NCBI GenBank assembly: GCA_028829895.1
Contig: CM054181.1
Span: 995,501 to 1,059,500 of the forward strand
Direction: 5' to 3'
DNA: 64,000 nt
Source: Sinotaia quadrata
Taxonomy: Eukaryota > Mollusca > Gastropoda > Architaenioglossa > Viviparidae
The position numbers were made by a program, and so were the translations under genes. The notes below the pieces were generated by a model that did no database searches, was not told the DNA's origin, and worked only from the letters and a program-made list of their open reading frames with translations. The stretch's first letter is position 1. Every line of letters starts with the position of its first letter. Below are positions 63,901 through 64,000 of the stretch, in pieces.

Positions 63901-64000
63901 AAATGTTTTATTGACAAGAATATTTTATATTTCCTCTCTATTCTTTCATTTATTTTACTTATCTGTATATATTGAACTTTTGTATTGTATGCATGGGTTT
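12430..64000 (+). CDS. RNF17: RNF17/Qin-like RING-B-box-Tudor protein, 3' partial
   Basis: Twenty-five exons join into about 894 codons, and the gene continues past the right edge. RNF17 (vertebrates) and Qin/Kumo (flies) are germ-granule Tudor scaffolds that bind methyl-arginine PIWI proteins and control ping-pong partner choice in piRNA production. Order seen: RING C3HC4 (C55, C58, C81, H83, C86, C89, C102, C105); B-box 1 (C170-H207); B-box 2 (C230, H233, C242, C250, C253, H259, H262); helical linker 271-440; Ser/Thr/acidic linker 440-490; extended Tudor 1 about 513-644 (WYRA 579-582, DYGN 605-608); a linker with SVRDCLIFLEMA like vertebrate RNF17; extended Tudor 2 about 740-890 (WYRA 807-810, DYGN 827-830). 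All Zn ligands and Tudor cage positions are intact. Start Met at 12430 follows an in-frame stop. Known family members carry more Tudors, so roughly the C-terminal half is missing. Orthology is inferred; splice sites are by eye. Confidence 0.9.
15590..15742. repeat. 48-bp tandem repeat, ~3 copies
   Basis: Units around aggtatatttgtggtttaga and ggaagcattttgtatta. It lies about 160 bp upstream of exon 2, and the units keep an open frame on the + strand by chance. Confidence 0.9.
15900..16015 (+). CDS. RNF17: Exon 2: RING finger core
   Basis: Acceptor ttacacag, donor tcag|gtgtgc. It encodes LLLRCGHTFCETCLQKL and later ISCPSCQ, giving RING ligands C81, H83, C86, C89, C102 and C105. With C55/C58 from exon 1 the pattern is complete C3HC4. 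Phase 1 in, phase 0 out. Confidence 0.95.
16304..16385. mobile_element. Half of a pogo/Tigger-type MITE
   Basis: Begins cagtgaaacctcactataa and runs through ttggggtccataaaatcgga, very similar to the left half of 52308-52484. The right terminal repeat is missing. Non-coding. Confidence 0.65.
16814..16914 (+). CDS. RNF17: Exon 3: RING-B-box spacer
   Basis: Acceptor tatattcag, donor gatct|gtaagc. It encodes LSTKVGSGHDLHKLLSLDIY and then TVGLLYARNIDLD, residues 107-140. This is the post-RING stretch common to RING-B-box proteins. Phase 0 in, phase 2 out. Confidence 0.9.
16947..17092. repeat. Tandem repeat, ~3 copies of 48-60 bp
   Basis: Units around ctaaatatacttttctgtgg followed by cttttatctaac. 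It sits just downstream of exon 3 in intron 3. Confidence 0.85.
17804..18080. repeat. 55-bp minisatellite, 5 copies
   Basis: Unit contains ctgataagcaaataaacatt and gacattgtgagtgt. Two variants are shortened by three to four bases at tactgccgacattg. Intron 3. Confidence 0.95.
19513..19592 (+). CDS. RNF17: Exon 4: linker before B-box 1
   Basis: Acceptor gctttttag, donor gcag|gtaagt. It encodes LVDKIADDGHKGNKKKYTQN then STCSKA, residues 141-166. Basic and hydrophilic. Phase 2 in, phase 1 out. The next intron holds a two-copy ~77-bp direct repeat (19756-19915) and an LTR copy. Confidence 0.85.
20545..20777 (-). pseudogene. Gag 5' fragment next to LTR copy 2
   Basis: Minus strand. The peptide (GKCKDTQHSVDAWWQSMLTT) parallels the gag start at 3793 (KYKNTLHSTDMWQQDLLTAQ). 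It follows the LTR directly, so this copy is an LTR plus leader and about 60 gag codons, truncated on the left. Confidence 0.6.
20778..21473 (-). mobile_element. LTR of Gypsy-type element, copy 2
   Basis: Starts TGTGGCAGAGTAAATCTGCC on the minus strand at 21473. It aligns with 3851-4506 and with the reverse complement of 49402-50104. It sits in intron 4, antisense to the host gene. The lower boundary is approximate. Confidence 0.75.
21519..21607 (+). CDS. RNF17: Exon 5: B-box 1, first part
   Basis: Acceptor gtttttcag, donor acaga|gtgagt. It encodes TSCGECKMTAATCQCVQCDC then VLCQPCFDR, residues 168-196, and carries the Cys ligands of B-box 1 (C170, C173, C182/C185, C190, C193). The intron that follows contains a piggyBac fragment and two minisatellites before the next exon. 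Confidence 0.92.
22786..23040 (-). mobile_element. piggyBac element end fragment
   Basis: Nearly identical over long stretches to 46567-46815, the part near the left end of the piggyBac-like element at 46522-47574. Shared landmarks are gtaaaaacatcatatcttag and ctatgtacacacac. It lacks the TTAA end itself. Strand follows the transposase relic in the fuller copy. Confidence 0.65.
23818..24068. repeat. 63-bp minisatellite, 4 copies
   Basis: Unit contains gggagccatgtgcattgagc and gaaataagtgatgaggtac. At 62-63 bp it is nearly a multiple of three, which leaves short open frames on both strands. Intron 5. Confidence 0.95.
24388..24455 (+). CDS. RNF17: Exon 6: B-box 1, His pair
   Basis: Acceptor ctctgtcag, donor aaag|gtgatt. 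It encodes IHRYSNTLKKHQAVPYSPAT then EE, residues 197-218, with H198 and H207 completing B-box 1. Phase 0 in, phase 2 out. Confidence 0.92.
24823..25078. repeat. 37-bp minisatellite, ~7 copies
   Basis: Unit contains gtggaactgttagcagcaat and aattataaatcatg. Two variants alternate (tcatgtgag and acatggcgag), suggesting a two-unit higher-order repeat. Intron 6. Confidence 0.95.
26970..28150 (+). pseudogene. LINE RT-tail and RNase H relic
   Basis: Blocks on the + strand read KFLGITFDENINF (about 27040), then MNKTLNIIKTTKGKDWG and VIRAIIYSVIDW, which is the C-terminal thumb of a non-LTR reverse transcriptase. These are followed by IYTDGSKSKMGT (about 27705), LTAELEAIQKAL (about 27800) and LWIPSH (about 28003), the RNase H motifs. 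Stops, a poly-G expansion near 27153 and frameshifts make it dead. It resembles the LINE at 8540-9192 in motif and A/C bias, probably the same family. It lies in intron 6 in host-gene orientation. Confidence 0.8.
28464..28617 (+). CDS. RNF17: Exon 7: B-box 2
   Basis: Acceptor aattttcag, donor acaag|gtatag. It encodes the whole second B-box: RFCTVHEQCLIEYFCRNDQQ then AICSRCVIIGEHKLHDIQTL. The ligand pattern is C230-x2-H233-x8-C242-x7-C250-x2-C253-x5-H259-x2-H262, the classic type-2 B-box of TRIM proteins. Phase 2 in, phase 0 out. Confidence 0.95.
29400..29480 (+). CDS. RNF17: Exon 8: helical linker
   Basis: Acceptor attgtgcag, donor caag|gtgagg. 27 codons, NKEILSQMEPALQSAKEVIW then RLDKASK, residues 271-297. 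Amphipathic helix in the usual coiled-coil position after the B-boxes. The following intron (29481-30566) is AT-rich with no feature beyond short duplications. Confidence 0.88.
30567..30667 (+). CDS. RNF17: Exon 9: linker
   Basis: Acceptor taatttag, donor gctag|gtatgg. It encodes TLAGALPSSKVDTKGTIDKV then RQHFQELHSLIQA, residues 298-330. Phase 0 in, phase 2 out. Probably a helix. Confidence 0.88.
30925..31060. repeat. ~42-bp tandem repeat, 3 copies
   Basis: Unit contains gatggtggctgacaatatat after tgtgtgttaaatg. Intron 9. Confidence 0.9.
31230..32097. repeat. 51-bp minisatellite, ~17 copies
   Basis: Unit of 51 bp containing tagtacaaagactagtacag and ggcatcacaaatg. The left half carries the aaagact variant and the right half aaatact, so copies have amplified in blocks. 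Since 51 is 17 codons, long frames are open on both strands: a + frame with a 17-residue repeat around VIYRSWHHKCF and a - frame around PINHCTSLCTKTFVM. No start context, intron-exon logic or domain supports translation. It lies in intron 9. Confidence 0.97.
32098..34110. other. AT-rich intronic stretch, no gene seen
   Basis: A short ~50-bp repeat unit (gttagtcaggcattgaagaa) occurs two to three times at 32225-32330. The rest is AT-rich with open frames of low complexity (33427-33717, 33636-33902) that I do not recognise. It may include an old non-autonomous element. Confidence 0.45.
34115..34556. repeat. 48-bp minisatellite, ~9 copies
   Basis: Unit contains gacttttaccacccttgtgt and tagctctaaaaacta. 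Left copies carry gtgttctagctctaaaaa and right copies catgtcctagctctcaaag, again block amplification. Intron 9. Confidence 0.95.
35169..35235 (+). CDS. RNF17: Exon 10: helical linker
   Basis: Acceptor tttattccag, donor atatg|gtatga. It encodes EEMLLEEIKEASSCVLNPIQ then DM, residues 332-353. Phase 2 in, phase 0 out. Confidence 0.88.
35567..36820 (+). pseudogene. piggyBac transposase relic
   Basis: Blocks in shifting + frames: an acidic N-terminal stretch (FDFSSDEDFLPVPSE, about 35735), RHYFSNDEILAHSFF (36130), the catalytic block VPGENICVDESLMLWKSRLD (about 36318-36377, with the Asp of V-D-E), YTDEFFFTSPTL (36548) and CLAWQDKKQILMLS (36722). These match the PGBD-type DDE core, in particular I-x-V-D-E-S-x-x-x-x-K-x-R. 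Stops and shifts make it non-functional. The Cys-rich C-terminus is not seen. The TTAA ends were not located. Intron 10, same orientation as the host gene. Confidence 0.82.
37017..37170. repeat. ~75-bp direct duplication
   Basis: Two copies around ggtaatgattgcttacatga and aaggcatgccattttagaat. Intron 10. Confidence 0.9.
37715..37763 (+). CDS. RNF17: Exon 11: short linker exon
   Basis: Acceptor tctccttaag, donor acag|gtatat. 49 nt, KFYLTQEKQKLETAVT, residues 354-369. Phase 0 in, phase 1 out. Small but consistent in phase and charge pattern with the helical linker. Confidence 0.8.
38660..39350. repeat. Series of short minisatellites
   Basis: Three adjacent arrays: ~40 bp around catcaaacaaatgtggcttc (38675-38830), 39 bp around gggtgatattgtgtatgagt (38965-39175, five copies) and ~55 bp around gtgatctgcctcaattaaat (39235-39330, two copies). 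Intron 11. Confidence 0.9.
39525..39651 (+). CDS. RNF17: Exon 12: linker
   Basis: Acceptor acttcatag, donor ataaa|gtaagc. It encodes AVRAMHGNSHHLLDADLILE then QLLRAKDVSCVVTQ, residues 371-411. Phase 1 in, phase 2 out. No recognised domain. Confidence 0.86.
40610..40832. repeat. ~55-bp minisatellite, 4 copies
   Basis: Unit contains gatgtctctgctgtcacaac and tttattcagtccgttagtgg. Intron 12, which also has two copies of a ~66-bp unit at 41630-41760 (ggtcattggaaagtgggttt). Confidence 0.9.
41879..41956 (+). CDS. RNF17: Exon 13: linker
   Basis: Acceptor tctgtatag, donor cagcc|gtaagt. It encodes FHTEHQETLKDVISNYGSIT then FAGIQ, residues 413-437. Phase 2 in and out. The Y-G-x-I block occurs in the same position in RING-B-box relatives before the Tudor part, but I give it no function. 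Confidence 0.86.
42255..42380. repeat. ~20-bp minisatellite, ~7 copies
   Basis: Degenerate unit tgtgtgggttctaatgttat in intron 13. Confidence 0.88.
42774..42910 (+). CDS. RNF17: Exon 14: Ser/Thr/acidic linker
   Basis: Acceptor tatttcag, donor ggagg|gtatga. It encodes MFELKLPSPDAERPSPEEFC, then a run rich in S, T and D (VTDSDALSSTDTESVTDS), residues 439-483. Probably disordered and a candidate phosphorylation region. Phase 2 in, phase 1 out. Confidence 0.9.
43037..43120 (+). CDS. RNF17: Exon 15: linker to Tudor 1
   Basis: Acceptor cttggcag, donor ccag|gtatgg. It encodes GREESFVSFEEIRLKPATYP then PVKVLMP, residues 485-511. Phase 1 in and out. Confidence 0.88.
43422..43583 (+). CDS. RNF17: Exon 16: extended Tudor 1, N-terminal part
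   Basis: Acceptor tgtatcag, donor cctg|gttcgt, a weak donor after the G. It encodes HCEKIQVTHIRTPCQFYVQR and later a helix to ETLVP, residues 513-565. V-T-x-I-x-x-P-x-x-F-Y-V-Q is the opening strand of the SN-like half of an extended Tudor domain. Phase 1 in and out. A ~38-bp repeat around gtgcatgcttgtgtgcatga follows at 43610-43735. Confidence 0.92.
44128..44362. repeat. 37-bp array abutting exon 17 acceptor region
   Basis: Six copies of attgcattggttacccatta plus ctttgcacttctgtctt. The array ends in tgtcttatcacag|gtaaat, and the true exon 17 acceptor, tgttatcacag|gtgatc, follows 40 bp later. The unit can be aligned, imperfectly, to that acceptor region. Confidence 0.9.
44404..44554 (+). CDS. 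RNF17: Exon 17: Tudor 1 core
   Basis: Acceptor gttatcacag, donor tccaa|gtaagt. It encodes DRVLAQFSQDKEWYRAVINS, then the strand FEVFFIDYGNSEVIKLS, residues 567-615. F573, Y580, F603/Y606 and N608 are the positions expected for the methyl-arginine aromatic cage and its Asn, all present. Phase 1 in, phase 2 out. Confidence 0.96.
44907..44991 (+). CDS. RNF17: Exon 18: Tudor 1, C-terminal part
   Basis: Acceptor attttgcag, donor acaag|gttggt. It encodes LRKAQKRFFKAPPFAFECSL then FDIVPIDK, residues 617-644. L-R-x...P-P-F-A-x-x-C-x-L is the standard return from the Tudor core to the SN-like half. Phase 2 in, phase 0 out. Confidence 0.93.
45150..46165. repeat. Degenerate ~34-bp minisatellite, >20 copies
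   Basis: A long, worn array of units like gtatgtcttagaatgagaga plus atccctaatcaaaa, preceded by three copies of a ~22-bp unit (caaatctttatatgtaactc). Copies decay toward the right. Intron 18. Confidence 0.9.
46190..46517. repeat. ~45-bp minisatellite, split by an insertion
   Basis: Units around gtttgtctttgtaagggttc and accagaacacatggttacaa. The array stops at the TTAA where the piggyBac-like element begins. Similar though diverged repeats (sequence around gtcacaagtttgtctcagac) resume at 47587-47815. Confidence 0.85.
46522..47574 (-). mobile_element. piggyBac-like element with TTAA duplication
   Basis: Flanked by TTAA at 46518-46521 and 47575-47578. The ends are inverted repeats: ccctttaagg on the left, ccttaaaggg on the right. 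Inside, the minus strand carries transposase N-terminal blocks: ITEMGPNVTVTND (about 47085), FFEEETFEKISE (about 47020), TNEYACPKITE (about 46985) and ELVILIGIHDLPRKRDI (about 46920-46860). It lacks the DDE core, so it is an internally deleted, non-autonomous copy. It keeps many CpG, suggesting it is young. Confidence 0.9.
47587..47815. repeat. Minisatellite right of piggyBac insertion
   Basis: Two to three copies of a ~65-bp unit around caaaatgtgaggaaagttac and actaaaatgggagaatagtc. Intron 18. Confidence 0.85.
48134..48205 (+). CDS. RNF17: Exon 19: between Tudor 1 and 2
   Basis: Acceptor cctgtttag, donor tgact|gtaagt. 24 codons, NAGWSAESVQNMLQMTHVGP then MMMT, residues 645-668. W-S-x-E-x-x-x-x-x-x-x-M corresponds to the helix that ends an extended Tudor domain. 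Phase 0 in and out. Confidence 0.9.
48298..48595. repeat. 74-bp minisatellite, 4 copies
   Basis: Unit contains ttggtaagcagcaggttttg and gcacaaagatatattgttta. Copies are nearly identical, suggesting recent expansion. Intron 19. Confidence 0.96.
48659..48904. repeat. 61-bp minisatellite, 4 copies
   Basis: Unit contains ggactaagcatgggggtaca and ctgctttcacagagcat. Nearly identical copies, adjacent to the previous array. Confidence 0.96.
49402..50104 (+). mobile_element. Solo LTR of Gypsy-type element, copy 3
   Basis: Starts TGTGTCAGTAAATTTGCC and aligns along its length with the reverse complements of 20778-21473 and 3851-4506. No gag or pol follows. It is inserted in intron 19 in host orientation. 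The right end is placed where the similarity stops. A clear target duplication was not found. Confidence 0.75.
50130..50522. repeat. 48-bp array running into exon 20 acceptor
   Basis: Six units of gtatctttcttgtacatgtt plus agaagattgtgtaaaacagc, then two shorter gtatctttcttgta units. The last of these is the pyrimidine tract of exon 20 (gtatctttcttgtacctatt then aatag). The unit part gttagaagattgtg resembles attaataggttgtg at the true junction. Confidence 0.9.
50523..50679 (+). CDS. RNF17: Exon 20: RNF17-like inter-Tudor block
   Basis: Acceptor tattaatag, donor ctcag|gtaaat. It encodes VVNRIGGVLEVDLSRPESER then SDDRPVSVRDCLIFLEMAVF, residues 669-720. The V-D-L-x-x-P...V-S-x-R-D-x-L-x-F-x-E pattern closely parallels the same position in vertebrate RNF17, my best single piece of evidence for the family. 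Phase 0 in, phase 1 out. Confidence 0.94.
50770..50960. repeat. Short direct repeats, ~85 bp unit
   Basis: Two to three imperfect copies around ccaactctgatgtagcatta and ataaatctgttaagttt in intron 20. A further two-copy unit (cttgtaatatgatggtgagt) lies at 51661-51835. Confidence 0.85.
51397..51435 (+). CDS. RNF17: Candidate 39-nt cassette exon
   Basis: A very good acceptor (ctcctttctcctgcag) is followed by an in-phase stretch encoding EDLQDVFIKTLL. A possible donor, acat|gtaaaa, keeps phase 1, so the exon can be included or skipped without a frame change. If the donor is not used, the frame stops at TAA 51459-51461. No counterpart is known to me in vertebrate RNF17. Not counted in the 25-exon model. 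Confidence 0.35.
52182..52294 (+). CDS. RNF17: Exon 21: start of extended Tudor 2
   Basis: Acceptor tttttgttttgcag; a cagcagcag run offers two further in-frame NAGNAG-type acceptors. Donor cacag|gtgaat. It encodes AAIRREREFLTLPRIHEDSV then IAVGINFIHSPFLFYAQ, residues 722-758. V-x-I-x-F-I-x-S-P-x-x-F-Y-x-Q is the opening strand of an extended Tudor domain. Phase 1 in, phase 0 out. Confidence 0.93.
52308..52484. mobile_element. pogo/Tigger-type MITE, 177 bp
   Basis: Begins caatgaaaccttgctataac and ends in the inverted form tatcacggagttccactg, flanked by TA on both sides (52306-52307 and 52485-52486). Ends and TA target match pogo/Tigger elements. Its left half matches 16304-16385. No coding sequence. 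It lies 13 bp after the exon 21 donor. Confidence 0.75.
52660..52880. repeat. ~118-bp direct duplication with AT run
   Basis: Two copies around tttgccttaggagtaagaat and gaataatgttggtgaaag, each with an (AT)n core. Intron 21. Confidence 0.92.
53190..53402. repeat. 71-bp minisatellite, 3 copies
   Basis: Unit contains agttatagagctctgaccta and gataaagctatacaaagtga. Intron 21; the rest of that intron (53403-54464) is very AT-rich with nothing seen. Confidence 0.95.
54465..54570 (+). CDS. RNF17: Exon 22: extended Tudor 2, helical part
   Basis: Acceptor gcattacag, donor gaaag|gtaagc. It encodes PYGKNSQYLQQLMLSMQDRY then TIFCPRK, residues 759-793. This is the alpha-helix between the SN-like strands and the Tudor core. 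Phase 0 in, phase 1 out. Confidence 0.92.
54923..56436. mobile_element. Probable 1.5 kb insertion, unclassified
   Basis: Both sides carry the same ~33 bp (taagtcttttatgttttata then tagcatcaaagac) at about 54889-54922 and 56440-56473. Part of the interior (55,140-56,340) is richer in GC and CpG than the intron. No transposase or RT block was found, and I see no clear terminal repeats. It may be an insertion into a duplicated repeat unit rather than a simple target duplication. Confidence 0.45.
56540..56790. repeat. Degenerate ~65-bp intronic repeat
   Basis: Units around gtctttcttaaaatgtacta and atatcaccattttctatcca, three to four copies, in intron 22. Confidence 0.8.
56868..57468. repeat. ~58-bp array copied from exon 23 border
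   Basis: About eleven copies of ttctctcacttcttcaacag plus catgatttgtgtggcccaat and tttagtgtt. The unit is the exon 23 acceptor together with the first codons of that exon (M-I-C-V-A-Q-F-S-V). Several copies keep an AG at the junction, and many are 60 bp, keeping frame. Most lack the exact cag|gc. Confidence 0.93.
57469..57644 (+). CDS. RNF17: Exon 23: Tudor 2 core
   Basis: Acceptor cttcaacag, donor ctcag|gtatgg. It encodes MICVAQFSVDKLWYRACIIG, then LPGKCKVEVQYVDYGNTEVL and HIRKILDDYIKFPAQ, residues 795-852. F801, Y808, Y825/Y828 and N830 fit the aromatic cage. I-G-L-P-G-x-x-x-V-E-V-x-Y-V-D-x-G-N-T closely parallels the vertebrate RNF17 Tudor. Phase 1 in, phase 0 out. Confidence 0.97.
57818..58490. 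other. CpG-rich segment with CTTCCGCTTTT motifs
   Basis: Four to five copies of a cttccgctttt-like motif at 57829-57918, some as inverted pairs (cttccgcttttagcggaag). A CpG-rich stretch to about 58400 follows, with aaaatggcggccgcg at 58240. Open frames here (57742-58088, 58266-58460) are not recognised. It is probably a transposon 5' region inserted in intron 23, and could also be a promoter. Confidence 0.4.
58491..59700. other. AT-rich intron, nothing seen
   Basis: Extremely AT-rich with short (TA)n runs near 58690. No coding block or repeat array stands out. Confidence 0.5.
59701..60085 (+). repeat. Dispersed ~370 bp repeat, copy 2
   Basis: Collinear with 1488-1865, including aaaactgcctaacacttggt and the ggcaggtctg end. 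Copies differ by small indels, so the family is not very recent. Intron 23. Confidence 0.72.
60095..60545. repeat. Degenerate ~30-65 bp minisatellite
   Basis: Units around cttctgtaaggttgtgtcat and taataacttctatttcattg. The best-kept part is a ~65-bp unit three times near 60340-60520. Intron 23. Confidence 0.9.
60735..61290. repeat. ~90-120 bp repeat with (AT)n, 5-6 copies
   Basis: Units contain agcaatatagaatataaaag and agctcagcatcaatagcaat, each ending in a variable (AT)n run. Intron 23. Confidence 0.93.
61433..61558 (+). repeat. Upstream duplicate of exon 24 region
   Basis: About 125 bp duplicating 61553-61660: intron sequence (taagttgttaaatttacata) plus the first ~40 nt of exon 24 (caatagagtgttccc, gatgttgaacccatcaac). 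In this copy the acceptor reads ctacaag, one G of the exon is missing, and gtaagt follows directly. Confidence 0.92.
61622..61684 (+). CDS. RNF17: Exon 24: Tudor 2, C-terminal part
   Basis: Acceptor tgtttgcag, donor atgag|gtaatt. 21 codons, AIECSLADVEPITGTKEWSN then E, residues 853-873. A-I-x-C-x-L...P...W-x-x-E matches the strand and helix that follow a Tudor core. Phase 0 in and out. Confidence 0.93.
62262..62390. repeat. ~35-bp minisatellite, 4 copies
   Basis: Unit contains gactgattgaaacatgtacc and tgtagacagatt. Intron 24. Confidence 0.92.
62441..62690. repeat. 49-bp minisatellite, 5 copies
   Basis: Unit contains attgaagtgatttgcaaaac and aaactatcttcttttgaata. Copies are almost identical. 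It ends about 50 bp before exon 25. Confidence 0.96.
62743..62806 (+). CDS. RNF17: Exon 25: end of Tudor 2; last exon in window
   Basis: Acceptor tgtttctag, donor gaga|gtgagt. It encodes AKLWFQAHTNLQICHFRATK then E, residues 874-894, plus one base (phase 1). The gene must continue to the right, because no stop is reached and a good donor is used. Confidence 0.88.
62815..63500 (-). pseudogene. LINE C-terminal end with TAA-repeat tail
   Basis: On the minus strand, blocks read IDVAVPSDRNIKK (about 63180-63145), YKDLRLENQKLW (about 63110), VVHLVIGALGN (about 63062-63030) and HKAVVLRSAHIFGKTL (about 62980-62930). This is the V-A-V-P-x-D...K-Y-x-D-L...V-I-G-A-L-G tail common to a group of animal non-LTR retrotransposons. 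It ends in (TAA)n at 62820-62843, a typical 3' microsatellite tail. Stops make it dead. Inserted about 10 bp after the exon 25 donor, antisense to the host gene. Confidence 0.75.
63633..63835. repeat. Inverted repeat, ~80-bp arms
   Basis: The left arm (63633-63718) and right arm (63754-63835) are near-perfect reverse complements, for example aatgaacactggctggacat against atgtccagccagtgttcatt with one change. The loop is about 35 bp. RNA from either strand would form a long hairpin. Probably a foldback MITE. Confidence 0.9.
63836..64000. other. Window end, nothing seen
   Basis: AT-rich intron 25 sequence. The next exon of the RNF17-like gene lies beyond the edge. Confidence 0.5.

Noticed and set aside
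1..64000. CRISPR array
   Set aside because: The many direct repeats have no unique spacers and lie in spliced animal introns. They are minisatellites.
1..64000. Prokaryotic operon or phage content
   Set aside because: Spliced exons, RING/Tudor domains and animal transposons show a eukaryotic nuclear genome.

Overview
This is AT-rich, intron-rich animal DNA with few CpG outside short islands. It holds one large, clearly recognisable gene in a bed of decayed transposons and minisatellites. The repeat types (Ty3/Gypsy pieces with integrase ahead of reverse transcriptase, several piggyBac copies, LINE tails, many intronic minisatellites) and the two-B-box RNF17/Qin architecture suggest an invertebrate. 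My guess is a mollusc, with low confidence on the phylum.

Left third (1-12,429). No intact gene is visible. In order it holds: a CpG-rich stretch (1-260), a hAT transposase C-terminal relic, a dispersed ~370 bp repeat, a minus-strand LTR retrotransposon wreck (gag-protease, LTR, integrase-reverse transcriptase), a THAP-type zinc finger with a one-base frameshift, a minus-strand YqaJ exonuclease-like relic, and the RNase H end of a LINE. A possible last exon of an unrecognised coiled-coil gene (about 11,849-12,096) lies just before a CpG-containing promoter-like stretch.

Main gene (12,430 to beyond the right edge, + strand). I assembled 25 coding exons by hand. All have GT-AG borders and all splice phases agree. 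They give about 894 codons: a C3HC4 RING finger (C55-C105), B-box 1 (C170-H207), B-box 2 (C230-H262), a helical linker, a Ser/Thr/acidic linker, extended Tudor domain 1 (about 513-644), an RNF17-like linker with the S-x-R-D-x-L-x-F-x-E motif, and extended Tudor domain 2 (about 740-890). It is an RNF17 (TDRD4) / Qin (Kumo) homologue, a germline Tudor scaffold of the piRNA ping-pong pathway. Further Tudor repeats should lie to the right of the window.

The introns make up about 95% of the 50.4 kb. They carry solo LTRs, piggyBac copies, LINE fragments, pogo-type MITEs and more than 25 tandem arrays. Three arrays abut splice acceptors and seem to be built from the 3' splice site plus the first codons of the next exon (exons 17, 20 and, most clearly, 23). 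Exon 24 has a partial upstream duplicate. These arrays are the most unusual structure here, alongside a candidate 39-nt phase-neutral cassette exon and a 17-copy 51-bp array that is open in a frame on both strands over long stretches.
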